Shown here: positions 4,700-8,450 of the stretch, one piece after another | How positions within the stretch are numbered: position 1 is the first letter of the stretch | Layout: each line of letters starts with the position of its first letter | From: Spirochaetaceae bacterium | GTDB lineage: Bacteria; Spirochaetota; Spirochaetia; PWKH01 | DNA: 8,450 nucleotides | NCBI GenBank assembly: GCA_003557605.1 | Contig: PWNW01000176.1 | Coordinates: 1 to 8,450 of the forward strand | Direction of reading: 5' to 3' | The notes under the pieces: model-generated | Told to the model about the DNA's origin: nothing | What the model saw: the letters and a program-made list of their open reading frames with translations, nothing else | Databases searched by the model: none | Made by a program: the position numbers and the translations under genes

Positions 4700-6202
4700 C
4701 TATGACGTTTTCTTCTTAGCGAAGCTGACGGTAATATTTCTTCCTCGAAATTTCATGTTGTCCATGATCTCTATAACACCCTGGGCTGAATCACGGGAAA
4801 CATTTATAAAGGAATAGTTGTCCAGAACCCGTATGGACCCGATATCGCTGTCGCTAATTTTTCCCTGCTCGGTGAAGAGCTTTGTAAGGTCCTTTGGATA
4901 CACTTTTCGGTTCTTGCCTATGCTGACGAATAAAGTCACCATATTCTCATCTTCTGAGACCTGTGCGGTTTTTCGCTGGGGTGCTTCTCCCAAAGCATCA
5001 CGTAGAAGATATGCAGAAAGATATGAACGAAGATGAAAGGGTACATTCTTTCGAATCATTCGTCGAAGCTCTGCAAGCTCTTCAGGATGTTTGTACTGCT
5101 TCACATCATCAAGCAGCATCTTGATCTTTCCGCTAATAACTTCCTGATCAGCAGGAAGTGACTGTTTTGTTGTCTTCATGTTGTATTTCTCCTGAATGGT
5201 TTGTAAGAAGGATGCATGTTCCGGACCGCCCGCAACGATGATTTGCGGAAACTGCAGAAGAGGTCCCGTCTCCTGATGGAGCAGTTCCTGAAGAACGGGA
5301 ACCGAAACTCCATATACAGCACATACCGATGCTCCCCCGCCTGAGTCGGTATGAAATTCCTCAGGTATATATACCTGCACGTCCTTTAAGAATATTTGTG
5401 TTGACAGCGCTTTCTTCATGATATGTTTTTCTGAACTGTCCTTGACCAGTACTGCTGATTTTGATGCAGACCTGCTGCACAGAACTGCAATAATCTGTTC
5501 AGCAGAGGGCCGGGGGACCTGATACATAAACAGCTCATTGTCAAAGATATGCCATTCGCTCCGCTCAACAATTTTTGGATGCTTTGTCAGGTCCTGCAGG
5601 TCTTCAGATTCATCAAGGTTGGGAGTGAACACATGGACCACAGCTGACCTGCTGAGTTTTGAATGAATGAACATCACATCCTGGTCAAAACTTCTGGTCT
5701 CTTCATCGTCTTCTCTGAGTGTCCGCACAACGGTAAGGTTTGCAACTCCGGCAAGGGAGAGGTTGTCACGACGGATATGATCTATGAGCCTGCGGGGTGT
5801 CGAAACAATCAGTTCAGGAAGCTTTCCTATATGCCTGAGATCATCCCGGGCGTTTCCGTTGAGGCCTATGACTTTACAGGACCTGTAGGAAGGGCGCGGT
5901 TTGACAAGAAGTGATGCAAGGAATGCATGTGCCTGTTCGAGAAGTAATTCATCCAGCAGTATGATCCTGGCGGGACTGCTGCCTTGACTCTGCTTGATTG
6001 AGGGCCTCTTCACAAGCAATGAAGGAATAACTGCTCCAGGGATGAGTGAATCATGGGGTGTTATTTTAAATATGAGATCCCTTTTTCCGTATTTTGCACA
6101 GCAGGCCAGCGCCTGCCGTTCAAATACCGTCGGACTGCCGATTCCGGCATCACCGCAGAGTATCTCAAATTCTTCTAACAGCATGCATGTAGTAAGTGGC
6201 AC
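4700..6202 (-). CDS. Degenerate DEAD-box helicase with DbpA RNA-binding domain
   Basis: This 500-residue protein follows the DEAD-box RNA helicase layout but lacks the catalytic motifs. Recognisable remnants are a Q-motif-like PT-x4-Q (24-30), GKRDLI before the motif I position, VSTPRRLIDHIRR (133-145, motif Ib), and a C-terminal linker (about 359-404). A DbpA-type RRM-like domain ends the protein (421-496; LFVSIGKNRKVYPKDL, SDIGSIRVLDNYSFINV). The motif I position reads ITPHDSLIPG, with no GKT. No DEAD is present where VVRTLREDDEE stands, SAT is replaced by FTPN, and no HRxGRxGR is found. The reading frame is intact, so this is probably a functional ATP-independent RNA-binding pseudo-helicase, perhaps acting on rRNA like its DbpA-domain relatives. 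The start is GTG 6202, with GGAAG at 6209-6213; ATG 6184 is an alternative but lacks a Shine-Dalgarno. It is first in an operon with the metallo-hydrolase. Confidence 0.8.
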   Translation of the reverse strand: MPLTTCMLLEEFEILCGDAGIGSPTVFERQALACCAKYGKRDLIFKITPHDSLIPGAVIPSLLVKRPSIKQSQGSSPARIILLDELLLEQAHAFLASLLVKPRPSYRSCKVIGLNGNARDDLRHIGKLPELIVSTPRRLIDHIRRDNLSLAGVANLTVVRTLREDDEETRSFDQDVMFIHSKLSRSAVVHVFTPNLDESEDLQDLTKHPKIVERSEWHIFDNELFMYQVPRPSAEQIIAVLCSRSASKSAVLVKDSSEKHIMKKALSTQIFLKDVQVYIPEEFHTDSGGGASVCAVYGVSVPVLQELLHQETGPLLQFPQIIVAGGPEHASFLQTIQEKYNMKTTKQSLPADQEVISGKIKMLLDDVKQYKHPEELAELRRMIRKNVPFHLRSYLSAYLLRDALGEAPQRKTAQVSEDENMVTLFVSIGKNRKVYPKDLTKLFTEQGKISDSDIGSIRVLDNYSFINVSRDSAQGVIEIMDNMKFRGRNITVSFAKKKTS

Positions 6203-6233
6203 ACAAAGCTTCCAATTTCGGCATATTTATCTC

Positions 6234-6262
6234 AGAATATAAACTGACATGTTCTTTGTCAA
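6234..6262 (-). promoter_or_regulatory. Predicted sigma70 promoter of the pseudo-helicase operon
   Basis: On the minus strand, consensus TTGACA (6257-6262) is followed by 17 nt and TATTCT (6234-6239). The start is expected near 6227, leaving a leader of about 25 nt before GTG 6202. The -35 box overlaps almost completely the -35 box of the divergent coiled-coil gene. Confidence 0.7.
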
Positions 6263-6284
6263 GGAAAGTGTATTGTGGTATGAT
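6256..6284 (+). promoter_or_regulatory. Predicted sigma70 promoter of the coiled-coil/mltG operon
   Basis: TTGTCA (6256-6261) is followed by 17 nt and TATGAT (6279-6284), each a 5/6 match. The start is expected near 6291, about 22 nt before ATG 6314. It shares six of seven -35 positions with the divergent promoter, so simultaneous occupancy looks impossible. Confidence 0.7.
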
Positions 6285-6313
6285 ACATATGCAGGAATAA
6301 AGGAGCAATGCCG

Positions 6314-7432
6314 ATGGAACAGAAACGATCTCAGATCAACTCAGCATTGAAGGAAATCGAAAAAATCCAGCAGAAGCTGAACGGAAATCTGGCGGAACTG
6401 GGAAAAACCGTTTCTCCCCATATGAAACCGAGGGAGATACCCCAGGAAGGGACCGTTGAGCAGATACGGTCAATCCAGGGGGAGATTGAACGGGTGGACC
6501 AGCTCATCGGTGAGATCCATCAGGCGAATATGGGAGCAAGATCTTCAACTGAAGAGATTTCGCAGATTGAGCAGCGCCTTGCATCAATCGAATTTGAAAA
6601 AAACTCTCTCTACAGCAGAATTGGCGTAATAGCATATGAAGAGTATACCGCAGGAGAAGTAAAAGAGGAGTTCTCACTGATTTTTTCTTCGGTCATTCAT
6701 CAGAATGCCCGGCTCACCAAAGCCCAGAAAAGCCTGAAGGATATTGAGCTCAGGTACGTGGCGGCATCCATGATTGAACGGATGTCCCTGAGAATGAAGC
6801 AGAAAAAAATTCGTAAGGAAATTGAGCTGCTCAACAAGGAACGGGAGCAGCTGTTCAGGAAATCAGGAAAGCAGATATGTACATCTAAGCTGATAAAGGA
6901 CATTAAAAGCAAGACAGCCCTCACGATTTCTGCGGAATATGATCGGCTTGAAACAACCTATGAGGCCCTCTATAGGCAGCTGGAGGAAAAGAAGAAGGAC
7001 AGAAGCAAAAATGAGGAGATCCTCACCCATGCAGGAGTTGCCGATAATCTTGACAAAAGGATTGATGAACTGAAGGAGAGCAGGGCTGTCCATGAGGAGA
7101 ACCTCCAGAAACTCTATGCGGAACTCGGCTCCTATCTGCTGGAGCGGACAGAAATTTTTGAGAAGAAAGATATTCCAGAGCTGACACCGACTTTGAAAAG
7201 CATCGATGCATGCCGTGAACAAATTGAGGAGAGTCAGAAAAAGGTGCGCAGGCTCGAAGCAGAGATTAAGATTGATGAGCTCAACCAGTTTATTGATCGG
7301 GATACCCAATCCATTGAACGTAAGCACGCCCAGATAACGGGGCTTCAAAAAGAGATCCGGGAGATCAAGAGCCGTGTCACCCAAAACAACGAAAAAATTG
7401 AGGAGCTCAGGCAGATCATCAAGAGCGGCTAA
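6314..7432 (+). CDS. Cytoplasmic coiled-coil protein of unknown function
   Basis: The product is 372 residues from this start and is highly charged, with long heptad-like runs of Glu, Lys, Gln, Leu and Ile (for example around 45-95, 125-185, 210-260 and 280-370). A less coiled segment lies near residues 97-125. No signal peptide, membrane segment, ATP-binding motif or known catalytic motif is visible, so an elongated structural or scaffold protein is the simplest reading. ATG 6314 is preferred over ATG 6308, because AAGGAG (6300-6305) is 8 nt from the former but only 2 nt from the latter. It is first in an operon, and its last 59 bases overlap mltG. That link hints at a role near peptidoglycan synthesis, chain-length control or division, but it is positional evidence only. 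I do not recognise the family. Confidence 0.82.
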   Translation: MEQKRSQINSALKEIEKIQQKLNGNLAELGKTVSPHMKPREIPQEGTVEQIRSIQGEIERVDQLIGEIHQANMGARSSTEEISQIEQRLASIEFEKNSLYSRIGVIAYEEYTAGEVKEEFSLIFSSVIHQNARLTKAQKSLKDIELRYVAASMIERMSLRMKQKKIRKEIELLNKEREQLFRKSGKQICTSKLIKDIKSKTALTISAEYDRLETTYEALYRQLEEKKKDRSKNEEILTHAGVADNLDKRIDELKESRAVHEENLQKLYAELGSYLLERTEIFEKKDIPELTPTLKSIDACREQIEESQKKVRRLEAEIKIDELNQFIDRDTQSIERKHAQITGLQKEIREIKSRVTQNNEKIEELRQIIKSG

Positions 7433-8444
7433 GCCCGGGAACCGTGGAAAGCGCAAACAGAAAACCCTGAAATACCGTACCTGGTATATTGCCGGGGCAG
7501 CACTGTTTCTAGGCATCATTTTTGCTGCTGTGTTGTTCAGATGCTCCAGCCGCCAGATTGTACCAGGTGAAATTCGAAATATTGAAATTGCCCATGGTTC
7601 TTCCGTACATGATATTTCCCTGCAGCTGCGAAGGGAGGGGATAATCAGCAGTGCATGGGGGTTTCGGCGTCATGTAAGAAGGCACGAACTTGACCGAACT
7701 CTCCAGGCAGGCACATATCATCTTCCTGCAGGGCTTTCAGTTTCGGAGGCGGCAGATATTCTTGTACGTGGATTCCCCAGATATGCCGACATTCTGGTGT
7801 ACCCCGGCCTGACTGTTGAGGAGATTTCTCAGCGCATTGCTGACTGGACAGATGCATCACAGCGGCATATCCGTCAGCAGCTTGAGCGGGAAGCGGAAGT
7901 GTATGGATTCCCCTTTGCAGAAGGTTTTTTCTTTCCTGGCACATACCGCATACCCTTGGAAGGATTTACCCCTTCGCTGGTCATCAGAGAAGCATTCAAC
8001 CGGTTTACTGACTGGAGAGACCAGCATGCTGATGAGATTGCCGAGTCTCCCTATACACTGGAACAGATTGTAATCACCGCATCAATGATTCAGCGCGAAG
8101 CTGGGAGCATTGAAGAGATGCCGATCATTGCAGATATTATCTGGAAGCGGCTGGAACTGGGCATGCCCCTTGGCATTGATGCAACAACACGGTACGAGCT
8201 CAATGACTGGCAGAATGCGCTGATGCGGGAAGACCTTGAACGTGCAACTCCCTACAACACCCGAAGGAATATTGGGCTGCCTCCCACCGGCATATCTAAT
8301 CCAGGAGTTCATGCCCTGCTTGCTGCGCTTCGGCCGGAGGACTCTCCGTATCTCTATTTTCTCCATGACCGAAACGGGAAGATCCACTACGGCAGGACAT
8401 ACCAGGAGCATCAGCAGAACATTGAGCAGCATCTCAGGAGGTGA
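7374..8444 (+). CDS. mltG: Endolytic murein transglycosylase MltG (YceG-like)
   Basis: The 356-residue protein has a basic cytoplasmic N-tail (1-36), one membrane helix (about 37-55), a LysM-like segment (about 68-135) and the YceG/MltG catalytic domain. Signatures are EGFFFPGTY (183-191), ASMIQREAG (236-244) with E242 aligning to the catalytic glutamate, PYNTRRNIGLPPTGISNPG (293-311) and YLYFL...HYGRTYQEH (326-346). MltG cleaves nascent glycan strands within the membrane-proximal chain and is thought to set their length. The start is GTG 7374, with GGGAG (7359-7363) 10 nt upstream. The only other in-frame start before the membrane helix is TTG 7398, so the gene must overlap the coiled-coil gene by 35-59 nt. 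C57 follows R56, so it is not a lipobox. Length is typical for the family. Confidence 0.95.
   Translation: MSPKTTKKLRSSGRSSRAAKPGNRGKRKQKTLKYRTWYIAGAALFLGIIFAAVLFRCSSRQIVPGEIRNIEIAHGSSVHDISLQLRREGIISSAWGFRRHVRRHELDRTLQAGTYHLPAGLSVSEAADILVRGFPRYADILVYPGLTVEEISQRIADWTDASQRHIRQQLEREAEVYGFPFAEGFFFPGTYRIPLEGFTPSLVIREAFNRFTDWRDQHADEIAESPYTLEQIVITASMIQREAGSIEEMPIIADIIWKRLELGMPLGIDATTRYELNDWQNALMREDLERATPYNTRRNIGLPPTGISNPGVHALLAALRPEDSPYLYFLHDRNGKIHYGRTYQEHQQNIEQHLRR
8436..8441 (+). promoter_or_regulatory. Shine-Dalgarno of the next gene inside the mltG end
   Basis: A perfect AGGAGG forms the last two Arg codons of mltG. The window ends in AT at 8449-8450, seven bases downstream, so an ATG would result if the next base is G. 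This indicates a third operon member, tightly coupled to mltG; its identity is outside the window. Confidence 0.6.
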
Positions 8445-8450
8445 GCGCAT

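Noticed and set aside
6863..7519. A 218-codon minus-strand frame opposite the coiled-coil gene
   Set aside because: It is a shadow of the strongly biased coiled-coil codons, rich in Leu, Phe and Cys from antisense of Glu/Lys codons, with no promoter or domain.
7542..7544. C57 of MltG as a lipobox cysteine
   Set aside because: The preceding residues are L-F-R-C, and Arg before Cys does not fit signal peptidase II sites; the segment is a membrane anchor with a basic cytoplasmic tail.
8441..8450. GTG at 8441 as the start of the next gene
   Set aside because: The AGGAG would touch the start codon with no spacing; an ATG beginning at 8449 has the proper 7-nt spacing.

Overview
The window is a compact bacterial chromosome segment. 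I infer a free-living spirochaete (Spirochaetota). The inference rests on the long acidic lipoprotein with a spirochaete-style lipobox, the infA / DksA-like head-to-head pair, and the combination of a degenerate DEAD-box protein, a coiled-coil protein and MltG. No single marker proves it. Every promoter I can read is sigma70-like with a 17-nt spacer, and GTG starts are common.

Layout: (1) 1-424 holds a terminator for a gene outside the window, then an AT-rich stretch ending in a promoter and a 32-nt perfect palindrome just ahead of a strong Shine-Dalgarno. (2) 425-2461 encodes a 678-residue secreted lipoprotein of unknown function, followed by a hairpin. (3) 2630-2703 is tRNA-Arg(CCT) on the minus strand. 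Its promoter diverges from that of an Smr-domain protein (2803-3249), which looks leaderless. (4) The smr 3' end overlaps the 3' end of infA (minus, 3234-3452). infA is divergent from a DksA/TraR-type zinc-finger gene (3590-3958), and their -35 boxes lie inside one palindrome. (5) A minus-strand two-gene operon (6202 down to 4019) encodes a DEAD-box-derived protein that has lost its ATPase motifs but keeps a DbpA-type RNA-binding domain, then a glyoxalase II-like metallo-hydrolase. It ends in a terminator shared with the DksA-like gene. (6) A plus-strand operon from about 6290 encodes a cytoplasmic coiled-coil protein, then MltG (59-nt overlap), then a gene whose Shine-Dalgarno sits at the window edge.

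Much of the content concerns gene-expression machinery: IF-1, a DksA-like RNA polymerase regulator, tRNA-Arg, an Smr nuclease-like protein and an RNA-binding pseudo-helicase. The rest concerns the envelope (lipoprotein, MltG). The most unusual items are the pseudo-helicase coupled to a metallo-hydrolase, the palindrome over the lipoprotein transcription start, and two divergent promoter pairs with abutting or overlapping -35 elements. I see no CRISPR array, insertion sequence or phage gene.
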